DNA of 64,000 bases from Orbilia blumenaviensis (taxonomy: Eukaryota > Ascomycota > Orbiliomycetes > Orbiliales > Orbiliaceae). A program made the translations under genes and the position numbers. Every line of letters starts with the position of its first letter. Position 1 is the stretch's first letter. The notes below the pieces were generated by a model, which had not been told where the DNA came from, made no database searches, and was given only the letters and a program-made list of their open reading frames with translations. The stretch is from NCBI GenBank assembly GCA_036872755.1, contig JAVHNS010000010.1, positions 1,364,001 to 1,428,000 of the forward strand. Reading direction: 5' to 3'. Below are positions 1-12,272 of the stretch, piece by piece.

Positions 1-601
1 CTTTCCCATCAAGTAAGTTCAATACAATACTATCCCGCAGAATACCATAATTTTAAACAATTATAATTTAAGATAAAATAAATACAAAGATAAATAAAAT
101 AAGATAAAATAAAAAGATAAAATAGAATGCGGAAATAGAAGTGGTACCAAAACTAACCGCGAATATTTGCTTCCAGCGCCAACCACCCCGACCACCCAGT
201 ACACACTCTCCTCCAAAACAGTGACCACAATCACAATAATAAACCCTACCCCTCACCCCCTCCAAGCCATCAAAAACAACCACGGCTGGAACCACCTCCA
301 AGACCCCATCTGTCCAAATTCGGATGGAACATTAGTGCTGCACTCCCCAAACACTGGAAAAGCGGCATATATTCTCGGAGACACTGGCGATGTCATCGAG
401 GTTGCAGTGGGGATGGGCGATGATCCGACGGTTAAGCTGTGTCCTGAGTTTGGAGGAGGCGAGAACGCGGTTTTAAAGGGCGTGATGAAGGAGCCTGGGC
501 ATTTTGTGTACAGGTTGCCAGAAATCGTACATATAAGTCCTGTGGTTTCCGTGGAAGGTGAGGGGGAAGAAGTGCTTAATCATTTCAATCCCTGCTTCTG
601 A
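1..601 (+). CDS. 3' end of an unrecognised protein gene (partial at left edge)
   Basis: Bases 1-12 read as the end of an exon followed by a consensus GTAAGT donor at 13. A CTAAC branch-like site lies at 153-157 and a TTCCAG acceptor ends at 176, so the last exon is 177-601 with TGA at 599-601. The exon gives about 141 residues: a Thr/Pro-rich start (TTPTTQYTLSS), then a more globular stretch with HSPNTGKAAYILGDTGD, and an acidic tail ending NPCF. I see no membrane segment and recognise no family. The open frame formally begins with TTG at 167, which lies inside the intron and is not a start. The intron is very A/T-rich with GATAAAATA-type repeats. The true start lies outside the window. Moderately sure that it is coding; function unknown. 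Confidence 0.5.
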
Positions 602-1485
602 TTGGATTTGATGGCTATCGCTGTCTCGGCTCGGTGTTTGGAGGGTTTAATGATGGTTTATCCGTCACACATATTTTACTGAAGGTCTTCACGAATCCTG
701 ACCGATTGGGGTTAATCAAGGGAGGGGTTTATACATACATGCGTGGAGTTTTGTTTATGATAGGGGCCAGCGCAGGAATGGTACACATTTTATTGGAGTT
801 CGTTTGGGTCTTTTATTTTCTTTCCATGGAGGTGGCTTGTCCTTTTTGAATTGTAATTACCAAAGCATTTAGTTATGTCTAACGAAGGTCAACGAATCTA
901 AGCATCCAATATTTCAACGATTAAAAAAAAAAAAAAAAGAGTTCTATTAGCAAATACGTGGGTATCATAGTCTCGGTCCTCGTGGGTATCTGTGAAAGCA
1001 GTGGCAATGGCGCGGAAAGGTATGAAGGGTATCGAAAGAAGCGATCAAAGTCCAGAAGCATTATACTAGGTAGTGAAGCCTGTATGAGTGCCTAATAAAA
1101 GGAAACTTGCTGTGTTCACGAGGCTGTTGCAAATAAGAAAACGAAAAAGGGAAACCAGGAAGAGAATAGAGTCAAACAAAAAGGAGTCCTACTAGTTCCC
1201 CGGAAATTAATATGCAAATACGGGACCTATATACTGAAAGAACCATCATGATAAACGCCAGAATCGCAGCACAATAAACAGAAAAGGGGAAAAATATGGA
1301 AATTCGTCCTGCCAATAATTCCGAGCGACGCCTCCTATATAAATGCAGAATATATCAAAGATATGCAACAGCCCAACAAAACGATAAACACCACCGCAGT
1401 ACCAACTTTTGTTAAGTGCGCGATCTCGCAGAAACCTAGATGAAAAAATTTTAAGTAAATGATAGAAAACTATGAAAAGAAGGGT
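602..1485. other. Intergenic between convergent genes
   Basis: Holds the 3' flanks of two converging genes. There is a run of 16 A at 923-938. The short frame 634-849 has no coding character and is taken as 3' UTR. Nothing else is recognised. Confidence 0.5.
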
Positions 1486-4400
1486 TCAGCGTCTGCCCCG
1501 AGGACTGGAAGGTCGCTGCGTATGCGTATATCTCGAGCGTTCTGGGTCTTGCCGTCGAGGAGGAGAATTTCCTCGAGACCGTGACTGCATGTGAGGGGGA
1601 GCCTGCCCGCGAGAGCGTTGTGATCCCTGATGGTGGGATGCAGACCCCATTCTCTGATCACGAGCATCATCGGCCGGCCTATGAGATCGGGAAGATTGCC
1701 CCGTGCGCGGTTGCGAAATCATCCGGCTGATACTGTCTGGCCGAGATCTTTCATTTTGTCTATGCCCAGGTCTGTCACTAAGTGGGGCGGTAGGGGTCTA
1801 AACTGATATTAGTACACTGGCCGAGGAATTATTAGGTATAATGTTTTGCTTACAGGTGGATTTTGGAAGCTACTGTCGGAGTCCCGCTGGCTCGGGAGAA
1901 CATGTGGTGAGGCGTGACTGGGTAGGACTAGTGGGGATGGAACGGGTACGGGACCGGCTGTTTGATCTCTCTTAAGCTAGAGATAACCTTATTAGCATAT
2001 CTTACTGTCAGATGGGCTATGACTGACTCACCTGCTTTAATCTTTTCTTACCCGCGCTCATATCCCTTTTTGCTCTCTGGCTTAGTGTGTCCCGGATCGT
2101 GCTCGGACCAGCCGACGCATTAACCAGTCCTGCACTCGTTGTGGGAGTACTTTGAGGTGCTATGATCCTTCCGGTACTGGGTGATATTGTTGAAGACTCT
2201 CCGTCCTCCTTAGCCTTTGCTAAAGACTTCATCTAGAAGAAGAGTCAGTAAGGTTGTTCCTGTATGTGACACACCCTGCCAGTGAATGTGAATATTTGCA
2301 TACCAGTGCTTGCAAATTCTCTCTTCCCTGAGCAGTACGAGAGATTGTAGAATTGTAAACCGACGGCTTATTGCCAGTAGCTCTATTAGGCGTTGAAGGT
2401 TGGGGGGTTGGTGGTATCGGATTTTTGGTGGTATCAGGTCGGTGGGTTTGTCTGGCACCAACATTGGCTTGCTGTGTAGGTCCGACGGTAATGGCGCTCG
2501 CAGTCGTAATTTGATCGATATCCATCCTTTCAGGCTGTTCAGTCCCGTCTGATACTCCACTGACACCCTCAACACCATCACCCTTTGTACCGCTTGCCTC
2601 CCCTGCATCTTCCTCGATTACCGGCTCCTCATAGTGAACTTCATACATATCCTGGGTCACCAACTCTCTCAACCAATTCTCCTCTAGAAATTCATCCATC
2701 ACCTTAGGATCCTTCCCCTTCATGCTTTCAAATCCGGCCTTATCCCTCTCTATATATCTAGGTGGTCGGAACCAGTCTGCAGCCTCAGACTTTTTAGCTC
2801 TTCGGGCCGGGGTTGTTCTGTCCACCAGTCTTGCAGCCAACGACATCTTGAGAAGCGAATTATTGTGGATCACATCTTCAAGAGTTCCACCTACCCTAAA
2901 TCTGTAAACAAAGACATGTTTCTTCTGCCCTAGACGATAGGCGCGACCAACAGCTTGCTCTTCATCTTGGGGCGAAAACTGGGAATCGAAAACGACAATC
3001 CGGCTTGCGGCTTGAATGTTTAAGCCAAGCCCTCCCGCTTTTGTACTAATAAGGAACACGAACTTATCGCTATCCTCATCGTTGAATCCCTTTGTAATGG
3101 TTTGTCGTTTGGCTGTAGATACCGCCCCAGTTATCCTGACAAATTTGATTTCCTGTTTGTCGAGAACATCGCCGATATACTTTAATGTCTCGACTGACTG
3201 AGAGAATACCAAGACCTTTTCTTTGATCTTTATGCATGATCCCAGAATTCTTAGGAGAACTTGAACTCGGTAGCTGTGAATTGGATCTTCAAGGTTCTCA
3301 GTGGCAGCGATCACGGCTTGTAGTTGGTTGGAAACCGCACGATCGGCTCCAAGAATCGCTTGTTGTGAATCCAGCTCTTCTTGCACATCGCGTTCGTCAG
3401 ACTGTTCTAGACCAACATCTTCATCACTTGAAGAGACCTCAATTGTCCCGGCTTCTTTGGCCGCGCCTTCTAACTTCGCTTTCTTCTTCGCCTGCCTCCT
3501 TTCGAATGCTTTCCAAAATAGAGCCGGGTGGTTAAGAAGAACACCAAGCTGAGAAACAAAATCGAAAAACCCAGAATAGTAACCTTCTTCTGTATCCCTT
3601 TTCGCCTCTTTTGCATAGAATCCATATAATTTGAATTGAAGTTCCGTCAGTGGCAGGGTGATTAGGAACTCCGTCTTCGGTGGTAAGGTATCTTCGAGAC
3701 CTTTTATTTGCTTCATATTGACCCGATTCATTTTCGGCCCCCACAGTGTGGTTAGCTCTCTTTGTTTTTTGTTGCTTTCCCGGACTTCATCTGGGAGGGA
3801 GTTGATATAAAGGCCATCACGGATAGGGAGTTTGAAGTTATTGTTAAACTCAGCCTCATCACCAGCATACTCAGGGTCAACCCATGTCATGATATGGAAG
3901 TACTCCGTGAGGTCATTCGCAAGGGGTGATCCCGTCATAGCGATACGAGCACGAGTCTTGAATCTGCGGAATAGCCGAGCAACTTGTGTGGTCTTAGTCT
4001 TGATCTTGTGCGCTTCGTCCGCGACTACGATCGTTGGAACGTTCAAAAGGATGTCTTGGATGCCTGCTGCTTCCTCGGGTGGCGCGTTCGGGTCATCCAC
4101 CCGATCTGTAGATGGATGGCTTGTGGTCTTATCTTGCCCCTGAAGAGATTCGCTTTTCCGGCACAGCTGAGTGAAAGATTCGTACCCTATAATCAATATA
4201 GTGCCATCCGCTGCCCAGCTCTTGATTGCTTCGATTCGCTCACTCTTGTTCAGAGCTTGTGTTACCAAGTGAACAGGTGCGAGCGAGTCATCTGCCCACT
4301 TAGAGATTTCTTCGGCCCAGTTTTGGATAAGGCCTGGGGGGCATACAATCAGGGCACGCATTTCTCTTAGCTCTTGAGGTATCTGGTTAAATGTTTGCGG

Positions 4401-7400
4401 CCTCTCGGAACTCGCGGCGTCCGCAATCGCGCAAAGGACAGTAATGCTAAAATAGAGCAATATAGAATAAGCACTGTGAGGCTATTGCCTGGGGGGATCT
4501 AATTGACTTACACCTGTCGAGTTTTCCCCATACCCATGGTATGTGCCAGCAAAGCACCAGTTCGCTTCTCTGATACAATAATATTCCTCCACAAGAACCG
4601 TACACCGTCCTTTTGAAAGTCGTACAATGGATGATCACCTGAGGGGAAGTAAATAGGATCATCTTTTGCCAGATGACCCAAATTCACTAGGTCGCTAGTT
4701 TGGCCGGCTTTGAGACCTCTTCTCTCTCGAGCCTTTAGCTTCGTACGTTCCCTATCGTTCTGCTGGCGGATCCTTTGCGTTTCCTGGTCGATCCTTTCCG
4801 TACGGTGGATCCTCTGCCGACGGGGAGTACTGGTGCCGCTCCGAGATGCCTCTGCCTCAGAGACAACATCTAGGAGCGACCTCTGGCTAAGTGGCGTATC
4901 ATCCTCTGAGTCGGTATCAAGCATAGATGCAAAGGTAGTTTGTTTAGACTTTCCTTTACCCTTGTTCTTTGCACTTTCCTTGTCGTTGCTGATGACCTGC
5001 ATATTGGCGTTGTTTTCTAGGCTGATAGGTCTGAAATTGAAGTTGTATAAAGTATAACTGTCAGAGGGTCCAGAAGCAGAAAATACGTGGGAGTTCAGGA
5101 TGACAATAATTAAGGAAATGCAAAGAAACGGTGCGAAGAAAATAACAGAGGGGCGAGGCTATTTCACTCAATTAAGATGTACCTCTTGGGACTCTGGCCT
5201 GCTGCCTGTGGCTTTTTGCTCGAACCACCATTTTCGATCAATGTGGCATCTTGCCTACCCTCCTCATATTCAATAACTTCACCGAGGGTTTTCGATAAGC
5301 ATCGCATGAATTTAGAGAAGTTAGACATTTCCTCCAGCTGCTTTCTTTGCATTTTGGAGTTTATTCCTTTAGGATATGGAAAGCTATATGTCGAATACAG
5401 CTTTGCGAGCATATCGTAATTCGGCCGCTCTTCCCTATTTAGAAAGCAGCTGAGCGTCAGTGGATTTCCTTATCTATCATCATCCAAGTAATAGTATGTG
5501 ACAATGAACATACTCATTAATTCCCAGGGGAGCAGTATTCACGGCTTTGCCATGCGAGATATCCCAGCAATCGAGGGTTTTCTTTAGAATATGCTTTAGA
5601 CTGTTTTTCGTTCTCTCAAGCTTCAAAAATTGCCCCAGCGTCAACAAACTTTCAGGGTCGGAATCATACTGCGCCTGGAGGTCCCTTTTCCAAAAGTTAG
5701 TAATCATATCAAGGGGTTGACAGATTACAGGGCGTTCCGTGGGCTTGGGTCGAACTGCTGAGGTAGTAGACGGGCTCTCAAGTAAATCCTGCTGTACAAC
5801 CTGAGATTCATCTACCAGTGGAAGAGACGGACTCAACCTAACCCCATCTCTGCGAGCCGTCTCCATAGACTCTGCGATGGCGATTTCGATTTGTGTCTGT
5901 TCGTCAAGCATATCTTCTTCCAGCATCGTCAACAGACGGCTTCTTCCACCGGTGGTCGCATTGGAGGGGCCTGGGGTCGGGACCTTCGCGGTGTTTGCAA
6001 TTTTCGTAGGGGTTTGTATTGGGGTATCATCCGTGAGGTCGATAACGCCGCTGACGTCAACAGTTATCGGTGGCTGTAGCCCAGGTTCAGGCTTGATAGC
6101 AGGCTGTGGGGTAGATGGTTGGCAGGCAGGTGTCCCTTGCTCTATTATAAAAGGACCCGTGTCGCCATAATCCGAGCCGTGATTAGCGATAATATCAGTC
6201 GGCTTGGTGGTTGATTCGAGGGCAGATTTTATCGGCTTATTCACAATAGGAATCGTATCTTCAGCGACTGGTGAGGTGGATCGTTCATCGCCAGCCGGGG
6301 CGACCCCCGACAATTCGTTCGAAAACCATTTGAAGGAATCACTGCTCGCCCTAGCGAGTTTCCGCTCTGCTTGCTGAAGTTGCGGATTGACACCATCCTC
6401 AGTCAGGCGTTCCGCATCAGGCAGTTCTATGTCTTTATTAGCGTTCTGAACTACGGCCCGGGTAAGCTGCTGGGCCTTCCTCCTCCTAGCCTTTGGGTTT
6501 TCCTCTTTATAATCAGCATCCTCTAGTACTACGCTGGCTGCTAATTCATCATCCCTATACCGGTTTTTTAGTTGCTTCAACACAGCATTGTTTTTCTCCT
6601 TGATTTCATCGTGACCTTCGTCATAAGTTCCATCGTCAACGATAAATTGGCCCCAGTCACATTCTTCATCTTCGGAATCATCAGAGTCATCGCCGTCAGT
6701 ATCATCGAGGTCCTCCTCATCCATCACCGCAGGTTCGCCTTCGGCATTAACACCCACAACTGTCAGTCTGCCCCCCACAACCGCACCACCCGCAACCTTT
6801 CGTCGAGAGATAAATCTCGAAGACAGAGGTGAATCGGGTCGTTCAGGTCTCTTCCCTTGAAGAGCGTCGCGCCACCAAATTGCTTCCTCCCGGTCTTGAA
6901 TACTGACTTTCGAATTTGCAATCATAAACTTCCGTAATTCGGCGATGGAATACCATATACTCCTCAAATATCCTTCCCAGTGGGTTCTTAGGCGCTGTTC
7001 GATTTCGTTGACCCTCTTAATACTATGGACCACAATGTCCTTTCGGACACCTTCCCTCTGGGCGCTAGTCCAATGTTTGAACCTCGACTTCTCAAGGACT
7101 GGAAGCGCCCTCTCCCTCCATAGCCCTGTCACGTGGTCCTTGACCTGGTTCCAGACTTCCTCCATTTCTTGCTGTGTCAATGGATTCCCCGAATTCATCC
7201 TTGCTCTTGTCCGCTCGTATGACACCTGCTCTCTGCGCAATTCCCTCTCGGTCTCCGAATCAAGACCAGGGCTTCCCTCAGTATAGTGGACGGGTATAAA
7301 TTGGTCATCCTCCTGGAATCTTGCGAGAAGATCGTGCTTTTCACCTAGTGCTTGATAGTACCCGTCGTCTTCAACCTGTTGCCAAGGGTCCATCCACTTC

Positions 7401-8770
7401 AAGTCGACCTCATTACCCGCTGCAGCGTCCATTAGTTGGACCCTATCGGACTTTCGCCGGTATAATTGATCCCGGACATCCAGGTTAGGGAAATCAGCTA
7501 TATGGCCCTTGATATTTTCGCCAACCTGCGTCCTTTCATCGTTGATAATAGTTATTGCGTCTCTTTTGTAGCGATGTAGATGTCGTAGGGTGTGATGACG
7601 GTAGGCTAGGTGAAACTTGCCATCGATAATTGCCGTGTCAGTAGACTTCTTATGAAGGAAGGCATTCATTAATCGAACAGCTCCCATGCGTGTCCCAGGT
7701 GAAACTTTTTTGCAAATGACAAAACGATCGGTATCGTCTAAGTCATCACCGACAAGTGCCATGTCACTTGCAGTAAGTGGGGTACGGTCTATATACGTCT
7801 TCGCCCTCGGTTGATGCGGTCTCCGCGACCAAACTGCACGAGTACGTTGGCGTAGTCTCGGAGATAAATGACGAGGCTTGCTCCCTAGAGCTTCCTCCCC
7901 AGGCGTGACATCATCCAACTCTCCTTGAATTGGGGGAATATCCTCCATCCCGGGGAGATCTTCGGTGACGATATGGAAATCCGGCTGGGGGTTACTTGTT
8001 CCCGCATGGCGGCTCTTAGAGAGCGTCACTAGTGTTGACGCTGACCCAGTAGGAATATGTACCTCTCCGGTATCATCCAGTCGACGACGCTTCGTGTCTC
8101 TAACATCTAAGTCGTTGTCGTATTCAGACAAATGTGGAGATCGTGAGGCCGGGATCTGCTGGGGATTCGAGGTTTCTTCATCATCCTCGTTGGAGACATC
8201 ATCACCATCCGGCCTGTATACCGAGTGAGCCTCTCTGGTTACAAGCATAGTCGGTGTGGGGATTAGGCGGCCCGACCATTCAACCCGTGGATCCAGCATG
8301 GCTTCGTCAGCATACCTCTGGAGGGATCCAAACTTGAGGACCCTAGTTTCCGGCTGTAGGTGCAGGCCATAATCTTCGTTTGCCAACTCGGACCTTCCAT
8401 CCTCCAGGGCTAGACTGGCCTCCTCGACCCCTGGTGGGGGGAGGAGTAGCTCATCCGTGAGGTCTATCACGGACCTTAGCGGGTACCTGCGCCGTAGTTC
8501 CAAAATAACGCCCCAGAGCGAAATGCGCAAGCCAACCTGCCTGATCCCCAGCTCCTCCTTTAGAGTTTCCTTAGTGAAACTCTCATCTAGTAGAATATCC
8601 CCCGTAATATCATTGTCAAGAAAGATCGCTCTGCCAGTGTCAGTTTGAAAAAACCTCCTAACTGGTGGCGGTCTTCGTGGCCTTGACAAAAAGGTTACCA
8701 CTTCTTCAGCGGTCCAGTCCTGCGGATACTTGGCTGTCGATCCAAGTGCGGGCAGAGCACTTTCGTCCAT
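1486..8770 (-). CDS. SAM-domain SNF2-family ATPase/helicase (Rad54/ATRX/ARIP4-like), 2268 aa
   Basis: ATP-dependent chromatin or DNA translocase of the SNF2 superfamily, presumably nuclear. Exons on the minus strand: 8770-5514, 5434-5183, 5030-4512, 4446-2304, 2232-2032, 1976-1854, 1797-1486; all phases agree and the total divides by three. The start is the ATG at 8770 (MDESALPAL); the frame extends to 8839 only through a TTG. Residues about 12-90 look like a SAM domain (DWTAEEVVTFL ... LKEELGIRQVG). Long acidic disordered stretches follow, with VIDLT motifs near residues 102 and 908. The ATPase core spans about 1310-1900: motif I GMGKT near 1336, split by an intron just after it; motif II DEAH near 1486; motif III MTGSPLAND; motif V STKAGGLGLN; motif VI QAVGRAYRLGQ near 1845. 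The tail is Arg/Ser-rich. The ATPase fold is certain; the closest subfamily is inferred. Confidence 0.93.
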
Positions 8771-10907
8771 TGCGAACGAACGTGGTCGTTGATTTTGTGT
8801 TGGTCGAACGGGTAGCAATGGACAGCAACCTCCCAACACTTTAGAACGAGTATCAAGAAGGGACTGTCTAGATCGCTCTCGGCTTCATCGTCGATAATAT
8901 ACCCCAGCAGTAATAATTTAGAAGAACGGAGAGGAACAGAAAACGGCGACCAAAGCTAGATCGCCAGTGAGCTGGAATAGGCAGGATCCCCAAATTTTGG
9001 TTAGTGTTGATCAGGATGAAAAGCCAATCACGACCCAGAACCAAGCGAGGTTTCAAATCCGCGACTTTCTGGAAACGAGGGAGAAGAGAAAAGCTTGAGG
9101 GAGGCCTCGGGCGATGGAATGACAGGATATTCGCCTCAAAAACAGCGATAAAGGAGGTCGCGAGAGGTGATAGGAATGTTGATGATGACTACTTGCATAA
9201 TTAAGTATCGACGATAGTAATAAGGGTCATGTGTGTAGGTAGATGGAAGAGGAGAAGGTACCACCAGCGGGGAGAAAGTGGAGAAAAAGAAAACGAATTG
9301 CAATGTCTCAGCGACGGCTTGGAGACCTCTCTCGCTCTAGCGTTTGGGTTACCACTCCAATCTACTCTTGATGGGCGCCACCGACCCAAATTTCAGGCAC
9401 GATTTGGTCCCAACCACAGTTTAGTGACGGCACAGGGCAACTAATCCCTAGCTCACGAGAAACGGGACCCTGGCAGGTGCGGAACTTCAAACAATGAGCG
9501 AGAAAATAGAAAAGAGCTAGACAGGGGAGGGATTTTGATCATCGATAGGTAAGTGCGCATGGTTGGTTATTGGCTGCTTGGGCTATCCTTTTTTCGTTGG
9601 ATAAGTGGTTGAACGCATGGGCAAGGTTGATGAATATTCACGAGATTAGATCGGTCGCTAACACCGGTGGCACAGATAAATGTTTACGAGATTCGAATGT
9701 TCGAAAACTGCAGGTGTTGATGACATCGAGTCAGGTTCGCATGAGGGTTACGATTTTCAAAGAATCGAAACTTTTGAAAATATCAAACATATGTGTGTGT
9801 AAATCCGTGCAACATTCTACGGGCAGCAACAGCTTCTAGCAAGCCCATGTAAGGAAGCCCAGATGGACAGTTGCTGTCACTTTGGAAGCTCCGGAACACC
9901 ACGTCAAAGAAATATCAGGTGGGCTATGAATACTCTCAGTCGGGAAAATAATGTTGATATTCTACAGGCTGGGCGCTAGCTGAGGTCTTCCCGGTATGAT
10001 GTCCCGAACAAAAAGGCACAGCAACCATAAACCACTATAATAACGTAGCACCTAGAATTGGAAAGCTTGTCAACAAACGATCATGCGATCGATGTATCGA
10101 CTATTTTTCCCCGCTGGGCCAGCTATCAATAGCATCATAAGGGGCCATTATCACGGATTCTATAGCCCAGCCGACCATGCATGAAATCCTGTTTGGGAGC
10201 CGCGTCGTACACATACCGGAGCTCCAAGAGCAAAACCCAAGGTCGGTGTTCTGGCGACAATGACTCCACTTCAACTTGGCTGGGGTGTCACCCAACCCGA
10301 ACAAAGTTCGACCAATTTCGGAACATGTATCAACTAAATATCCAAAGCTTGGTGGATTCTTCGATGTAACAGCCAGAGAAGAGTTGCATCACCAAAGTTT
10401 AACAGACTTGGAATAAACTAGTATGCCTACACGGGTCCAAGAGCCATGACAGCCATGACCCGATATGAGGCTCTTCAAATGGTCTGTCAGGCGAGGCCAA
10501 CCGGCTTTGGCCCTTGCGATTCGGAACTGACTGCCGCCACTAAAAGGCTTGTCCCGTCCCTTGGATGCGTCGCATATCTGTGGGTCTTTCATGGCCAGGT
10601 CGTTCTTCCAAGACATTTGGCAAACCATTTCTCCATACATGTGGACCAGGAAACACGGCACTTATTTCTCACCTTTTTCTTCGAATTTATCCAAGCAGGA
10701 TCCTTCTGTATATATAACTTACGATATCGATAACATAACAACAGTCGCTGGCGACTGGCTTTCGATTTTTCCTCAGCGCCCTAATATTATCAGTCATTCC
10801 TGACTTCCAGATCCCGTGGGCCACGATTAGAACCCCTTGGACAACCTGTACGACGTTTATATTAACAGCCGACTAGCATCAACGTAATTGAATAATAATC
10901 CCCAAAA
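8771..10907. other. Intergenic, divergent promoters
   Basis: About 2.1 kb between the 5' ends of the SNF2 gene and the membrane-protein gene, so it should hold both promoters. The small frames on either strand (for example 9229-9444, 9570-9839, 10446-10733) have no recognisable protein and no consistent splice context. No repeat or RNA gene was recognised. Confidence 0.5.
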
Positions 10908-12272
10908 ATGTCTGACGAGGAGCCAACGCCCCTCACCACGATCCTCCTCAACCAATGGCGCAATCCGGGCGATATCCTCTCCCTCCTCCTCTTGATAGGC
11001 GGCGAGGTCGTCCAAAAAGCTATTGCACAACTAGTCGGCCTCCGCGTCCCCCACCGTCGTAAACTGCACGACGAAAAGGATGACAATGCCTATTTCTTCA
11101 CCCTCACGCCGGTCGCCTTCTCCTTTGGATGGGTTGCTTATGCCTTCAACTCTCTAATGGCCGTATTTGGAAACGGAAACTTAATGCCAGAGCCTGATAC
11201 GCAGATAATAGTAATTAACATCGCGAACGGATATGTTCGTGATAACTCATCATGGGTCCTTGGCCGCTTCCTCAGAGATTACGAAATCGAACTTGAGAGA
11301 AAAACCAAAGAACTCTGGCCTGACCCAGCCCCGTTAGACTCTTCGGATAAGCCTCGTAATGTCAGCTTACGAATCGACGTACTGGAAGTAGCATCCTCAG
11401 TCGACCCTCCCGCCGTGGATACAACATGGTATATTGGCTGGGTAGTAATCGCCGTCCAGCTAGGCATAGCAGCAATCCCTTGGGGTCTCTGGGGTGACTG
11501 GATCATATTTCTCGTTTGCGGTGCGGGTACTCTTTTCAGCCTCCTATCATCCTCCCTGCCACAATGGATTTCTGAAAAGTGGGCCTGGAGACGTTTATGG
11601 AAACCAAAAACCGTGATATTAACCCGTGGGAACGGTAATCGATACGCGATAGCCCTCGTATGCCGTGCCGGAGACCCAGATATTGAAGCGCTGGCGTCGG
11701 CGAGAACTGAGGCGCGATCGGGCACTCGCCCGCTATTCTTGGTCTTGACGACGCTCTGGATGCTCCTATTAATCACGGTCTCTGGTGTAGAGGACCATCG
11801 TTGGTTTCTCATTGCTGTCGGTGGGATTGGTATGCTCCAAAATATGTGGGCCGCCTCGTGCGTCCGCCATTCTTCGACATTGGGTCTTCATCTAAAACCC
11901 TACCACCCAAGATCAATAATAATCGGCTATCAAACCGATCGCGCAGTCGGTCGGCCAGCCGACGAACCCAGGTTCACCATGACGGGCGAAGAAGAACTCC
12001 CCGCTCAAAAGCCTAATAATGAAGTATCAGACGTTATGGGCGCTTTAATAGAAGCCGAGAAAGTTATACCAGGATTAGGGGCGTGCTTAGTACCGATTTT
12101 CTTCCCAGGAAATTTAACGTACGATGAAGCGCCGTTGTACTATAACCGCGAGAAGAACTTTTGGGAATTAGCACATTTAACAATGAAAGCGAGACGAAAA
12201 GAGCATGCAAAGTTTATTGTCGGTGGGCCTAGCGGGCATGGGAAAGAGCGAGAGGGCGACAAGGCGGTATAG
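10908..12272 (+). CDS. Fungal multi-span membrane protein of unknown function, 454 aa
   Basis: Single-exon gene starting at an ATG in AAAAATG context and ending TAG at 12272. The protein begins with an amphipathic WRNPGDILSLLLLIGGE segment. It then has a hydrophobic VAFSFGWVAYAFNSLMAVFG span (about residues 66-85), a long cytosolic-looking loop, two or three spans at about 177-225 (GWVVIAVQLGIAAIPWG and WIIFLVCGAGTLFSLLSSS), and two more near 285-320 (LTTLWMLLLITV and FLIAVGGIGMLQ). The tail is acidic and then basic. The layout (NPADI-like start, FGWVAYAF, GYVRDN then W and GR) matches, from memory, a widespread uncharacterised Pezizomycotina family, so the call is conserved hypothetical. Codon use is CG-rich at third positions early on. 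No catalytic motif seen. Confidence 0.85.
   Translation: MSDEEPTPLTTILLNQWRNPGDILSLLLLIGGEVVQKAIAQLVGLRVPHRRKLHDEKDDNAYFFTLTPVAFSFGWVAYAFNSLMAVFGNGNLMPEPDTQIIVINIANGYVRDNSSWVLGRFLRDYEIELERKTKELWPDPAPLDSSDKPRNVSLRIDVLEVASSVDPPAVDTTWYIGWVVIAVQLGIAAIPWGLWGDWIIFLVCGAGTLFSLLSSSLPQWISEKWAWRRLWKPKTVILTRGNGNRYAIALVCRAGDPDIEALASARTEARSGTRPLFLVLTTLWMLLLITVSGVEDHRWFLIAVGGIGMLQNMWAASCVRHSSTLGLHLKPYHPRSIIIGYQTDRAVGRPADEPRFTMTGEEELPAQKPNNEVSDVMGALIEAEKVIPGLGACLVPIFFPGNLTYDEAPLYYNREKNFWELAHLTMKARRKEHAKFIVGGPSGHGKEREGDKAV

Noticed and set aside
8771..8839. Upstream extension of the SNF2 frame to a TTG
   Set aside because: TTG is not a plausible nuclear start here; the ATG at 8770 fits.
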